This document shows positions 1 through 6,939 of a stretch of 9,160 bases of DNA, in pieces (position 1 is the stretch's first letter; each line of letters begins with the position of its first letter). A program made the position numbers and the translations under genes. This DNA comes from UBA4655 sp964585575. GTDB lineage: Bacteria; Planctomycetota; Planctomycetia; Pirellulales; UBA1268. Location: assembly GCA_964585575.1 (NCBI GenBank), contig CAZPEM010000129.1, positions 1-9,160 of the forward strand, in the 5' to 3' direction. Below the pieces are notes generated by a model. The model did no database searches. It saw only the letters and a list, made by a program, of their open reading frames with translations, and was not told the DNA's origin.

Positions 1-32
1 GCTTCGCTGGTCAGCTACGCCGTCTCGGGCAC

Positions 33-79
33 ACGGGCAGCCCCTCACGGTCAACGCTGCTGGGTTCGGGGCTGCCCGT
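33..79. repeat. 12-bp perfect inverted repeat (stem-loop)
   Basis: ACGGGCAGCCCC at 33-44 pairs perfectly with GGGGCTGCCCGT at 68-79, leaving a 23-base loop. The second repeat copy keeps only an 8-bp version, 192-199 with 223-230, because its right arm has diverged. There is no T-tract beside it, so a classical intrinsic terminator is uncertain. Confidence 0.75.
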
Positions 80-114
80 ATGCCGCTCGCCGGACGCTCG
101 CTGCGCCCATCCTG

Positions 115-171
115 GGCTCCGCTCGCTCGGAGCTGACTGGCGCTTCGCCATCCTGGCTTCGCTGGTCAGCT
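115..171. repeat. Nested short inverted repeats
   Basis: GCTCCG at 116-121 pairs with CGGAGC at 128-133 around a 6-base loop. Immediately beyond, AGCTGAC at 131-137 pairs with GTCAGCT at 165-171, enclosing a smaller GGCG/CGCC stem at 139-149. The AGC at 131-133 is shared, so the two structures compete and could be alternative folds. This lies in the non-coding stretch downstream of proC. Confidence 0.6.
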
Positions 172-210
172 ACGCCGTCTCGGGCACACGGGCAGCCCCT
201 CACGGTCAAC

Positions 211-240
211 GCTGCTGGTTCGGGGGCTGCTGGTTCGGGG
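211..240. repeat. 15-bp exact tandem duplication
   Basis: GCTGCTGGTTCGGGG occurs twice back to back, at 211-225 and 226-240. A close variant with one extra G occurs once in the first long repeat copy, at 55-70. The duplication therefore probably arose in this copy by slippage or unequal exchange, and it replaces the right arm of the 12-bp stem seen in copy one. Confidence 0.8.
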
Positions 241-242
241 CC

Positions 243-256
243 GAACGTTTTCGTTC
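243..256 (-). terminator. Small hairpin overlapping the proC stop codon (weak terminator candidate)
   Basis: GAACG at 243-247 and CGTTC at 252-256 form a perfect 5-bp stem. On the proC strand the loop is four A residues. The stem overlaps the proC stop codon (255-257). It is short and no U-tract follows, so a termination role is doubtful; the larger hairpins further left are equally good candidates. Confidence 0.3.
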
Positions 257-1097
257 AGCCGTCGCGTGAGAGTTCGGCGGCGCGGTTGCTGGCGGCGACG
301 ACGGCCGCGGCGATGCCCTCGGGAACGCCGCGGGCGTCCATGGTCGTGAGGCCGGCGAGGGTCGTGCCCCCGGGGCTCGTCACCCGCCGCCGGATCTCTT
401 CCGGAGGCTCTCCGGTCTGGGCGAGGAGCGCGGCGGTGCCGCAGAAGGTTTCCTGGGCGAGCCGCGCTGCAAGATCTGCCGGCAGGCCCGCGGCCACGCC
501 TCCGGCCGTGAGAGCCTCGACGAATCGCGCGATGAAGCCCGGCCCGGAGCCCGACACGCCCGTGACCGCGTTCATGAGCGACTCGTCCACCTCGTGCACG
601 CTGCCGACGGCCTCGAGCAGCGACCGAACGGTCGCCGCCTGAGCCGGCTCGACGGCGGGCGTCTTGCAGACGACGCTCACGCCCTGCCCCACCAGGCACG
701 GCGTGTTGGGCATCACGCGGATCACCCTGCGGGTTTCCAGCCGCTCGCCGAGCTGGTCGAGCGAGAGGCCTGCGACGATCGAGACGACGACGGCGGTGGC
801 GGGAATCCGGCCTTTCACCGTTGTGGCGGCCTCGGCCACCTGCTGCGGCTTCACGCAGACGAACACGATGTCCGCCCGCTCGACGGCCCCGGCCGCCGAC
901 TCCGCAAACCCGATGCCGGGCACGGCCCGGGCCAGTCGCTCCCGCGCCGCCTCCGACGGGTCGAACACGGTGATGCGGTCCGGGCTGACGAGGCCGCTTT
1001 GCACGAAGCCGGCCGCGAGCGCCAGCGCCATCTGGCCGCCGCCGATCATCGCGATGCCGGCGGCCGCCTTCGCCGACGCATCCCCGCCGACGCTCAT
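255..1097 (-). CDS. proC: Pyrroline-5-carboxylate reductase
   Basis: The 280-residue product matches ProC, which reduces 1-pyrroline-5-carboxylate to L-proline with NAD(P)H as the last step of proline synthesis in the cytoplasm. The N-terminal Rossmann fold carries the glycine motif GGGQMA at residues 19-24. CVKPQ is at 81-85 and RVMPNTP at 127-133. The C-terminal dimerisation/active-site domain has the family signature VSGSGPGF at 181-188 and VTSPGGTT at 239-246. Length is normal for the family (about 265-280). The start is the ATG at 1097: it overlaps the stop of the upstream PD40 gene as ATGA and has AAGGAG five bases upstream. The longer frame to the right is a GC-driven extension. Expression is likely coupled to the upstream gene. 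Identification is firm. Confidence 0.96.
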   Translation of the reverse strand: MSVGGDASAKAAAGIAMIGGGQMALALAAGFVQSGLVSPDRITVFDPSEAARERLARAVPGIGFAESAAGAVERADIVFVCVKPQQVAEAATTVKGRIPATAVVVSIVAGLSLDQLGERLETRRVIRVMPNTPCLVGQGVSVVCKTPAVEPAQAATVRSLLEAVGSVHEVDESLMNAVTGVSGSGPGFIARFVEALTAGGVAAGLPADLAARLAQETFCGTAALLAQTGEPPEEIRRRVTSPGGTTLAGLTTMDARGVPEGIAAAVVAASNRAAELSRDG

Positions 1098-2179
1098 TTC
1101 AGCTCCTTCCCGACCGCCTCCAGGTCGAGCTTCGACACCCAGAGCTGGCTCGCCCGGTCGGCCGACCGGCTCGCCGTCCACATGAGCAGCGTCCCGTCGG
1201 GGGAAAACGAGGGGAGCACGTCCGCTCCTTCGTGGTCGGTCAACCGCAGCGGAGCGCCCGCCCGGAAGCCGTCGTTCGCGTCGTAGCTGGCGATCCAGAG
1301 GTCGTAGTTTGGCCGCGAATTCGGATCGGAGTGGTCGGCACCGGTCCAGATGAGCCAGGGCTTCGTCGGATGCCAGTAGGGCGCCCAGTGCACGCCGTTG
1401 CCGCTCGTGATGGCGACGTCGCCCGACCCGTCGGCCCGCATGACGTGGATTTGGAGCATGTCCTTCGCGACCCGGTCGGTGCGGTAGGCGATCCATCGGC
1501 CGTCGGGGGAGAAGAACGGGCCTCCGTCGTAGCCGGGGGCGTTCGTCAGCTGCCGCACGTTCCTCCCGTCGGCGTCCATGACGTAGATGTCGGGGTCGCC
1601 GTCGCGATCGCTCACGAACAGGATCCGGCCGCCGTCGGCCGAATAGGAACACTCGGCGTCGTAGCCGGGCGAGTCGGTGAGACGGGTGATCCCCGTGCCG
1701 TCGAGGTTCGCCGTGAAGAGCTCCATCTGCGGGTCGAAGTCCCACTGGTATCGGCGACGGCGGCCTTTCCGCCGGTCTTCCTCGGCCTGCGCGCGGGCGG
1801 CGGCCTCGGTCGAGTCGATCGCGGGGTCGAGGTGGCTCGACGCGAACAAGAGCCTTTGGCCGTCCGGATGAAAGAAGGCGCACGTCGTCCTTCCGCGGCC
1901 CGTGCTCACGCGGACGGCCGAGGTCGGACGAGCCGCGGCGGCGTCGAAGGGCTGCACGTAGATCTGGTAGAACGGGTATCCCCGCGGCACCCCCTGGTAG
2001 GCGATCCGCCGCCCATCCGGCGAGAAGTAGCCCTCGCCGGCCTTTTCCAGTCCCTCGGTCACCTGGGCCGGCGCCGAGAGGAATCGGTTCTCCAGTTCCG
2101 ATCCGGCCACGACGACCGGCACCGCCGCCGTCAGCACGGCCGCAAGGGTCAGGAACGTCATCGATGATGTTCGCTGCAT
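1094..2179 (-). CDS. Exported PD40/TolB-like beta-propeller protein
   Basis: The product has 361 residues. An N-terminal signal peptide is visible: a basic start, then a hydrophobic run at about 8-25 ending in VVVAGSE, so the protein is probably exported. Six blade motifs of the PD40 (WD40-like, TolB C-terminal) type follow, near residues 51-62 (YFSPDGRRIAYQ), 102-114, 178-190, 222-234, 268-280 and 324-336. The hallmark SDRDGDPDIYVMDADG is at 190-205. Six blades fit a closed TolB-type propeller, but there is no separate TolB N-terminal domain and no Tol-Pal genes are nearby. A highly charged insertion at about 129-144 sits between blades two and three. The ATG at 2179 is the chosen start; an alternative ATG at 2161 would still leave a signal peptide. 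No clear Shine-Dalgarno is seen. The ligand is unknown: such propellers bind proteins or sugars, and some accompany hydrolases. Confidence 0.85.
   Translation of the reverse strand: MQRTSSMTFLTLAAVLTAAVPVVVAGSELENRFLSAPAQVTEGLEKAGEGYFSPDGRRIAYQGVPRGYPFYQIYVQPFDAAAARPTSAVRVSTGRGRTTCAFFHPDGQRLLFASSHLDPAIDSTEAAARAQAEEDRRKGRRRRYQWDFDPQMELFTANLDGTGITRLTDSPGYDAECSYSADGGRILFVSDRDGDPDIYVMDADGRNVRQLTNAPGYDGGPFFSPDGRWIAYRTDRVAKDMLQIHVMRADGSGDVAITSGNGVHWAPYWHPTKPWLIWTGADHSDPNSRPNYDLWIASYDANDGFRAGAPLRLTDHEGADVLPSFSPDGTLLMWTASRSADRASQLWVSKLDLEAVGKELK
1103..1108 (-). promoter_or_regulatory. Ribosome binding site of proC
   Basis: AAGGAG on the minus strand lies five bases before the proC ATG and inside the final codons (Lys-Glu-Leu) of the upstream PD40 gene. 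It fixes the proC start at 1097 and supports proC reinitiation or coupled translation from a shared leftward mRNA. Confidence 0.75.
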
Positions 2180-2258
2180 GACGGGAAAGGATATGCTCCG
2201 GGATGAAATCCGGCCGTTGCGGCGGGAGGCGATCGTCCGCGAAGGAGTCCGCGAACCG
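2180..2258. promoter_or_regulatory. Divergent intergenic spacer between PD40 and adenosyltransferase genes
   Basis: These 79 bases must hold the promoters of both divergent units unless the genes are read from elsewhere. I see no convincing -35/-10 pair; TATGCT at 2192-2197 is a weak -10 candidate. No cobalamin riboswitch fits or is visible before the adenosyltransferase. GAAGGAG at 2241-2247 is the likely ribosome binding site of the rightward gene, 11 bases before its ATG. Confidence 0.4.
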
Positions 2259-2837
2259 ATGAAAATCTACACGAAGACGGGCGACGCCGGGGAGACTGGC
2301 CTCTTCGGCGGACCGCGGGTCCGCAAGGACGACGCGCGGATCGAGGCCTTCGGCACGGTGGACGAGCTCAACAGCCACATCGGAGCGGTGCGGACGTTCT
2401 GCGGCGGCGATCAGGGCTCGGGCGTTCATCAGGGCTTGGGGGGCGATCTCGACGCCCTGCTGCGGCACGTCCAGTGCGATCTCTTCGAGCTCGGGGCGCA
2501 GCTTGCGACCCCGAAGCCCGACGCGGAGCGGATCACCCCGCGTCACGTCGAGGCGATCGAGCAGGCGATCGATCGCTACGACGCAACGCTTCCGCCGCTG
2601 GACTGCTTCATCCTGCCCGCCGGCAGCCCCGCGGCCGTCGCGATGCACGTGGCCCGCACCGTCTGCCGCCGGGCGGAGCGGCGGGTCGTGGCGCTTGCGG
2701 GCCAGCCCGGGGCGTCGATCCCGTCCAACGCCATCGAGTATCTCAACCGCGTCGGCGACCTGCTGTTCGTGCTGGCCAGGCACGCGAGCGCCGTCGCCGG
2801 GCTCCGCGACGACCCATGGCACGCGACCACGCCATGA
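2259..2837 (+). CDS. Cob(I)alamin adenosyltransferase, PduO type
   Basis: The 192-residue product belongs to the PduO/MMAB/YvqK family (Cob_adeno_trans). It transfers the 5'-deoxyadenosyl group of ATP to cob(I)alamin, making adenosylcobalamin for B12-dependent mutases and similar enzymes. The N-terminal ATP-binding signature TKTGDAGETGLFGG is at residues 5-18, followed by RVRKDDARIEAFGTVDELN at 20-38. The conserved helix with ARTVCRRAERR is at 132-142 and YLNRVGDLLFVLAR at 161-174. A Gly/Asp-rich loop at about 49-65 separates the first two helices. I chose the ATG at 2259 because homology begins there and GAAGGAG lies 11 bases upstream. An in-frame ATG at 2178 would add 27 unsupported residues and overlap the divergent gene. 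The stop overlaps the start of glnD as ATGA. Confidence 0.93.
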   Translation: MKIYTKTGDAGETGLFGGPRVRKDDARIEAFGTVDELNSHIGAVRTFCGGDQGSGVHQGLGGDLDALLRHVQCDLFELGAQLATPKPDAERITPRHVEAIEQAIDRYDATLPPLDCFILPAGSPAAVAMHVARTVCRRAERRVVALAGQPGASIPSNAIEYLNRVGDLLFVLARHASAVAGLRDDPWHATTP

Positions 2838-4568
2838 ACGACACGCCGGCACAATCCCACGCCGCGGTCGCCCGTGCGGCCGCCGCGGTCGACCACGCCC
2901 GGGCACGCATGGCCAGGCACCTCGCCTCGCAGGCTTCCGGCGGGCAGCTCGCGGCGTTCGCCACGGAGCTGTTCGAGGAGATCGTTCTCGACGTCTACCG
3001 CACGATCGTCGCGGACGTCGGCCGGGAGGCCGAATCGAAGCTCGCCCTGATCGCCCACGGGGGCTTCGGCCGATGCGAGATGGCCCCCTTCTCCGACGTC
3101 GACATCATGCTGCTCCACGACGAGCGGACCCCGCCGGAGGGGCTCGTGGCCGACGTCGCCGGACGGCTGCTCAAGGATCTCTTCGACGCCGGGCTCGAGG
3201 TCGGGCAGAGCGTGCGGACCCCCTCGATGGCCGTGCGGCTGGCGTGGGACGACGCCACGATCTTCAGCTCGCTCTACGATGGTCGGCCGCTCGCCGGCAA
3301 TCCCGAGCTGTTCGCCAGGATGAGCCGCAAGCTCCGGGGGATGGCCAGACGCCACCCGCGACGGATCTCGCAGCGGCTCATCGAGGCCCGCCGGGGGGAG
3401 CGGCGGCGGTTTGGCGAGCGGGTGGCCGTGCTCGAGCCGAACGTGAAGCGGTCGGCGGGGGCCCTTCGCGACGTGCAGCTCGTGCGATGGCTCGGCGGGA
3501 TACGCCACGACGAGCGTTCGTTCGACGACCTCGTCATGGCCGGCGGCCTCACGCGAGCCGACGCCGACGCCCTGCGGCTCGGGGCCGATTTCCTCATGCG
3601 GCTGCGGTTCGAGATGCACCTCGCGGCCGGTCGGGCCGAGGACGACCTGCGGCGGGATCAGCAGCTGGCGATCGCGGAGGCCCGCGGCATCGCCCAGGAG
3701 GGCGGGCTGCTCGGCGTCGAGCGGTTCATGCGGGACTACTTCTCCCACACCCGCAAGATCGCGTGCATCGCCAACGCCATGGAACGCCGCTGCGAGACGG
3801 CCTCGCGAGTGCTGCGGGGCATGGCCCGCTGCCTCGGCCACCGCGTCGACGATCCGTTTCGCTGCACGAGGCTGGCAGTCATGGTGCCCGCCTCCGGCGT
3901 TTCCGGCGTGGCGGCGAGCCTGGCCTCGATCCTGAGGCTGTTCGAGCTCGCCATGCTCTTCAATCGCGAGGTCGATCCGGCGACGCTCGAGGCGATCCGG
4001 CGGGCCGTGCGGCCGGAAGAGCTCACGTTCGACGCCGCCGCCAGGGCCAGGTTTCTCTCGCTCTTCAACCACCCGCTGCGGCTCGCGGCGGCCCTCCGCG
4101 ATCTCCACGAGCTCGGCGTGCTCGAGCGGATCATCCCGGCCTTCCGGCACGCCACCGGCCTGATGCAGTTCAACAACTACCACAAGTTCGCCGTGGACGA
4201 GCACTGCATCCACGCCGTCGAGCAGGCGGCCGGCTTCGACGGCAGCCCGGGCTGGCTCGGCACGGTCTGGGACGAGATCCGGCGTCGCCGCCCGCTGCTG
4301 CTCGCCCTGCTCATGCACGACCTTGGCAAGGGGCATGTCGAGGACCACAGCGTCGTCGGAGCCCGGATCGCGAGGGAGATGGCGACCCTTCTCCAGCTCC
4401 CGGCCGACGAGATCGAGATCGTGGAATACCTCGTCGCCAACCACCTCGTCATGGCCCACCTCGCCTTCCGGCGAAACACCGGCGACGAGAGCCTCGTGGT
4501 GCGGTTCGCGGGAGACGTCGGCTCGCCGGAGGTGCTGCGGATGCTCGCGGTGCTGACCGCGGCCGACA
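2834..4568 (+). CDS. glnD: Bifunctional PII uridylyltransferase/uridylyl-removing enzyme (3' end lost in gap)
   Basis: The visible 578 residues match GlnD, which uridylylates the nitrogen-signalling PII protein at low glutamine and deuridylylates it at high glutamine. The nucleotidyltransferase motif is at residues 76-90, from GGFGR to SDVD, with metal-binding D88 and D90. The conserved stretch EPNVKRSAGALRDVQ is at 201-215. The HD-type hydrolase domain shows VDEH at 454-457, HD at 495-496 (LLMHDLGKG), DHS at 504-506 and NH at 536-537, so the uridylyl-removing site looks intact. The frame stops at LTAAD, which aligns with the end of the HD domain. The two C-terminal ACT (glutamine-sensing) domains, roughly 270-300 residues, are not seen. 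The ATG at 2834 overlaps the adenosyltransferase stop; an in-frame ATG at 2816 is possible. No strong Shine-Dalgarno is seen, consistent with coupling. Confidence 0.92.
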
Positions 4569-4668
4569 NNNNNNNNNNNNNNNNNNNNNNNNNNNNNNNN
4601 NNNNNNNNNNNNNNNNNNNNNNNNNNNNNNNNNNNNNNNNNNNNNNNNNNNNNNNNNNNNNNNNNNNN
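4569..4668. other. Assembly gap of 100 N
   Basis: A run of exactly 100 N, the conventional placeholder for unknown length. It interrupts glnD from the left and removes the last codons of the leftward MFS gene from the right. The missing part of a normal glnD alone would need roughly 0.8-0.9 kb, so the real distance is larger than drawn, or the blocks are not adjacent. Confidence 0.97.
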
Positions 4669-5948
4669 GGCTCCGGCAGGCCCGCTGCAACCACCGCCCC
4701 GGCGGCGATCACTGCGGCTCCGAAGACGAACACCGGCCGGAAGCCGACGACGTCGATCGCGAGGCCCACAAGCGGCGAAACCACGAAGGGCGTTGCCAGG
4801 GCCGCCCCGACGATGCTCACATACCGCGGGTGCTCGGCCGGGCGAGGGGCCAGCTCGAGAGCGTAGCTCGTGAAGATCTTCAGCGAGATCGGGTTGAGCC
4901 CGAGCGTCGCGTAGACGATCCAGAACCACCCGACCGCGATCGACTGCGGCAGGAGCGACAGGCCGGTGACCACCAGGGGCGTGAACGCCGAGAGGGCCAC
5001 GAGCCAGACGAGCACCAGCCGCGTGCCACGCCGGTCGGCGAACGGGCCGGCGAACAGGCTCACCACGCCGGTCGCGGCGTTTTGCACCACGACCCAGGTG
5101 AGCAGGCTTTCACGGCCGCTGCCGAGGCGGTCCCGCGCGAAGGCCTGGTAGTGGGGAAAGAGCATGAGCACGGCCGAGAAGCAGGCGGCCACGACGCACA
5201 GCCGCACGAGGGCCGGATCGTGGGCGAGCGTCCGCCGCCAGCCGGCCAGCCCCGCCCGCAGGGCGGCCACGTTCCATCCGGTCGCGGCCGGCCGGGGAGC
5301 GACTTCGTCGGCGGGCTCGTCGAGCAGTGCGGGCACGAAGGCCGCGGCCGCGAAGAACACGGCCGTGATGCCGAAGATCTTCGGAAAGCCGTCCACCTCG
5401 GCCAGCCACGGGCCGAGCAGGGCGAACGCCGCGACGATCGCCAGCAGGCTGCCGATCACCACGCTCACGACCATCGCCCGGCCCCGGTGCCCGGCCGCGA
5501 TCAATTTGCCCTGGAGGGCGGCCGCGGCGAGCTGGGTCAGGCCGTTGGCCGAGGAAAAAACTGCGTAGAGCACGAGGAACACCACCGCCAGCACGTCCGG
5601 CCGGCTCTCCTTCACCGGCCCCCAGGCCGCAGCCAGCGCGGCGAAGCAGGCGGCCATCGCCAGCGTGGTGGCGACGAGGGGCCACTTCTTCCTGGGCCGC
5701 CGGGCGAGATCCGCCGCGAAGAGGAGCGGCGGGAGGCTCTGGCCGGCACGGTTGAGCACCGGCAGCAGGCCGCGGAGCAGCCCCGAGTCGACCACCGCGT
5801 CGAGCACGGCCGGCATGATGATCGTCTCGGTCTTGAAGATCCAGCCGACACGCACGATCACTTGGTAGAGCTCGAGGCAGGCGATGTTGCGCCGCTCGCG
5901 GGTCGCCGTCGTCGCCGCGGCTGCGCCGTCGTTGCTGCCGTCGTCCAT
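4669..5948 (-). CDS. Major facilitator superfamily transporter (extreme C-terminus lost in gap)
   Basis: The visible 426 residues form a polytopic inner-membrane protein with about 12 hydrophobic segments. The N-terminal six lie at roughly 25-45, 54-80, 90-110, 118-145, 157-180 and 190-210. After a central hydrophilic loop (about 211-245) come 247-270, 282-303, 309-332, 335-358, 376-402 and 405-424. The basic cytoplasmic loop between helices two and three reads RRPRKKW (83-89), like the MFS loop 2-3 motif, and its counterpart in the second half is AGPFADRRGTR (300-310). The substrate cannot be told from sequence. The gap begins just after helix 12, so probably only a short tail is missing. 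The start ATG at 5948 is the first in frame, with no obvious Shine-Dalgarno. The gene diverges from the SDR gene 62 bases away; a functional link is possible but unproven. Confidence 0.85.
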
Positions 5949-6010
5949 GCGGGTCAGAATATCGGCCCTGCCGGAGTTGCGTCGTGCCCCGGCGGCGAAA
6001 GGTGGTTTCC
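5949..6010. promoter_or_regulatory. Divergent spacer between MFS and SDR genes
   Basis: These 62 bases should contain both start regions. AAAGGTGG at 5998-6005 is a good Shine-Dalgarno for the rightward SDR gene, five bases before its ATG. On the minus strand TATTCT (5961-5956) is a weak -10 candidate very close to the MFS start. No operator palindrome stands out. Confidence 0.4.
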
Positions 6011-6817
6011 ATGAGCGAAGACGGGATACGCCGGGAGGATCGTGCCGAGGATTTGCCCGGCCTGAGTTCGCTGCGGCTCGATGGCCACCTGGCCGTGATC
6101 ACCGGCGGCAGTCGAGGGCTTGGGTGGGCGATGGCCTGCGGCCTGGCGAGCGCCGGGGCGGATGTGCTGCTCGTCAGTCGCAACAAGGACCAGCTGGCCG
6201 AGAAAGCCAAGCAGCTCGCGGACCGCTACGGCACGCGGGCCTGGGGCCATGGGGCCGATGTCAGCGATCCGGAGTGCGTCGCCGGGCTCAAGGACTTCTG
6301 CTTGTCGCAGATCGGTTCGCCGTCCATCGTGATCAACAACGCCGGAATCAACATCCGGGGGGCCATCGAGGAGCTGAGTTTCGCCCAGTTCAAGCAGGTC
6401 TTGTCGACGAACGTCGACTCCGCGTGGCTGGTGACCCGCGCGTTCATCGAGGAGATGAAGCGAAGGCGATACGGCCGCATCATCCACATCGCAAGCACCC
6501 TGGGCCTCGTCGGACTCGCCGGCCGAACCCCGTATACGGCCAGCAAGGGGGCCATCGTGCAGTTGACGCGAGCCATGGCGGTGGAGTTTGCACCGTGGAA
6601 CGTCACCTGCAACGCCATCTGCCCGGGACCATTCCTGACCGAGATGAACAGGGAGGTGGCCGACCATCCGGACATCAGGACCAATCTCGTCGGCGCCACG
6701 GCGCTGGGCCGCTGGGGCGAATTGAAGGAGATCCAGGGAGCCGCGATCTATCTGGCGAGCCCGGCCAGCAGCTTCACCACCGGGAGCATGGTGGTCGTCG
6801 ACGGCGGCTGGGCGGCT
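6011..6817 (+). CDS. Classical SDR-family NAD(P)-dependent oxidoreductase (gluconate 5-dehydrogenase-like)
   Basis: The visible 269 residues contain a full short-chain dehydrogenase Rossmann domain. The cofactor motif TGGSRGLG is at 31-38, ADVSD at 82-86, NNAG at 109-112, and the catalytic residues N134, S162, Y175 and K179 (YTASK), with PGP at 205-207. The C-terminal VVVDGGWAA (261-269) is the usual family ending, so only a few residues and the stop are lost in the following gap. Arg in the glycine loop (R35) and the SRN after the second strand (56-58) suggest NADPH preference (inference). Overall it resembles gluconate 5-dehydrogenase/KduD-type sugar-acid enzymes, but SDR substrate specificity cannot be read reliably. 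The start is the ATG at 6011, preceded by AAAGGTGG; an ATG at 5984 would add nine unlikely residues. It diverges from the MFS gene. Confidence 0.9.
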
Positions 6818-6917
6818 NNNNNNNNNNNNNNNNNNNNNNNNNNNNNNNNNNNNNNNNNNNNNNNNNNNNNNNNNNNNNNNNNNNNNNNNNNNNNNNNNNN
6901 NNNNNNNNNNNNNNNNN
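6818..6917. other. Assembly gap of 100 N
   Basis: The second run of exactly 100 N. It falls between the 3' ends of two convergent genes: the SDR gene lacks only its last residues on the left, and the leftward metallopeptidase-like gene ends 22 bases to the right. The true gap may be short, or may hide a structured or repeated convergent terminator region. Confidence 0.97.
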
Positions 6918-6939
6918 GATGTCGCCCGGTGGCGGCGGC

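Larger units (their letters stand above)
1..240. repeat. Non-coding repeat cluster with 63-bp direct repeat at 155-bp offset
   Basis: Bases 1-63 recur exactly at 156-218. Similarity continues about 12 bases further if one base is deleted from the second copy, then fades. The first copy starts at the window edge, so the element may continue leftwards as a tandem array of about 155-bp period. Between the copies lie two related sub-units, around 104-136 and 146-173. Both contain a core like CATCCTGG followed by GCTYCGCT and AGCT. No convincing reading frame occupies the region. It lies just downstream of the proC stop and is rich in inverted repeats, so it probably forms RNA hairpins at the 3' end of the leftward transcript. 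The exact repeat is seen directly; any role as terminator, mRNA stabiliser or REP-like family is inferred. Confidence 0.85.

Noticed and set aside
1..240. CRISPR array
   Set aside because: Only two copies of a 63-bp repeat at a 155-bp offset, with related sequence in between and no regular spacers. No cas genes are nearby.
1094..2179. Genuine tolB of a Tol-Pal system
   Set aside because: The propeller motifs fit, but the TolB N-terminal domain is missing, and no tolA, tolQ, tolR or pal is nearby.
2178..2258. Upstream ATG at 2178 as start of the adenosyltransferase
   Set aside because: It would add 27 residues with no family similarity and overlap the start codon of the divergent PD40 gene. 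GAAGGAG and the family N-terminus support the ATG at 2259.
2180..2258. Cobalamin riboswitch before the adenosyltransferase
   Set aside because: The 79-bp spacer is too short for a full B12 riboswitch and no B12-box-like sequence is seen.
1098..2906. Long minus-strand frame of 883 codons (255-2906) read as one fusion protein ending in ProC
   Set aside because: Only the last 280 codons match a family. The rest is Arg/Pro/Gly-rich, antisense or out of frame to the PD40 and adenosyltransferase genes, and a good ribosome binding site and start sit at 1097.
2576..4568. Long minus-strand frame opposite the adenosyltransferase and glnD
   Set aside because: It has biased His/Arg/Gly composition and no recognisable motif, and lies wholly antisense to two firmly identified genes. 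It is a high-GC shadow frame.
4830..6014. Plus-strand frame of 394 codons opposite the MFS gene
   Set aside because: The protein is Arg/Gly/His/Glu-rich with no domain, while the opposite strand encodes a clear 12-helix transporter.
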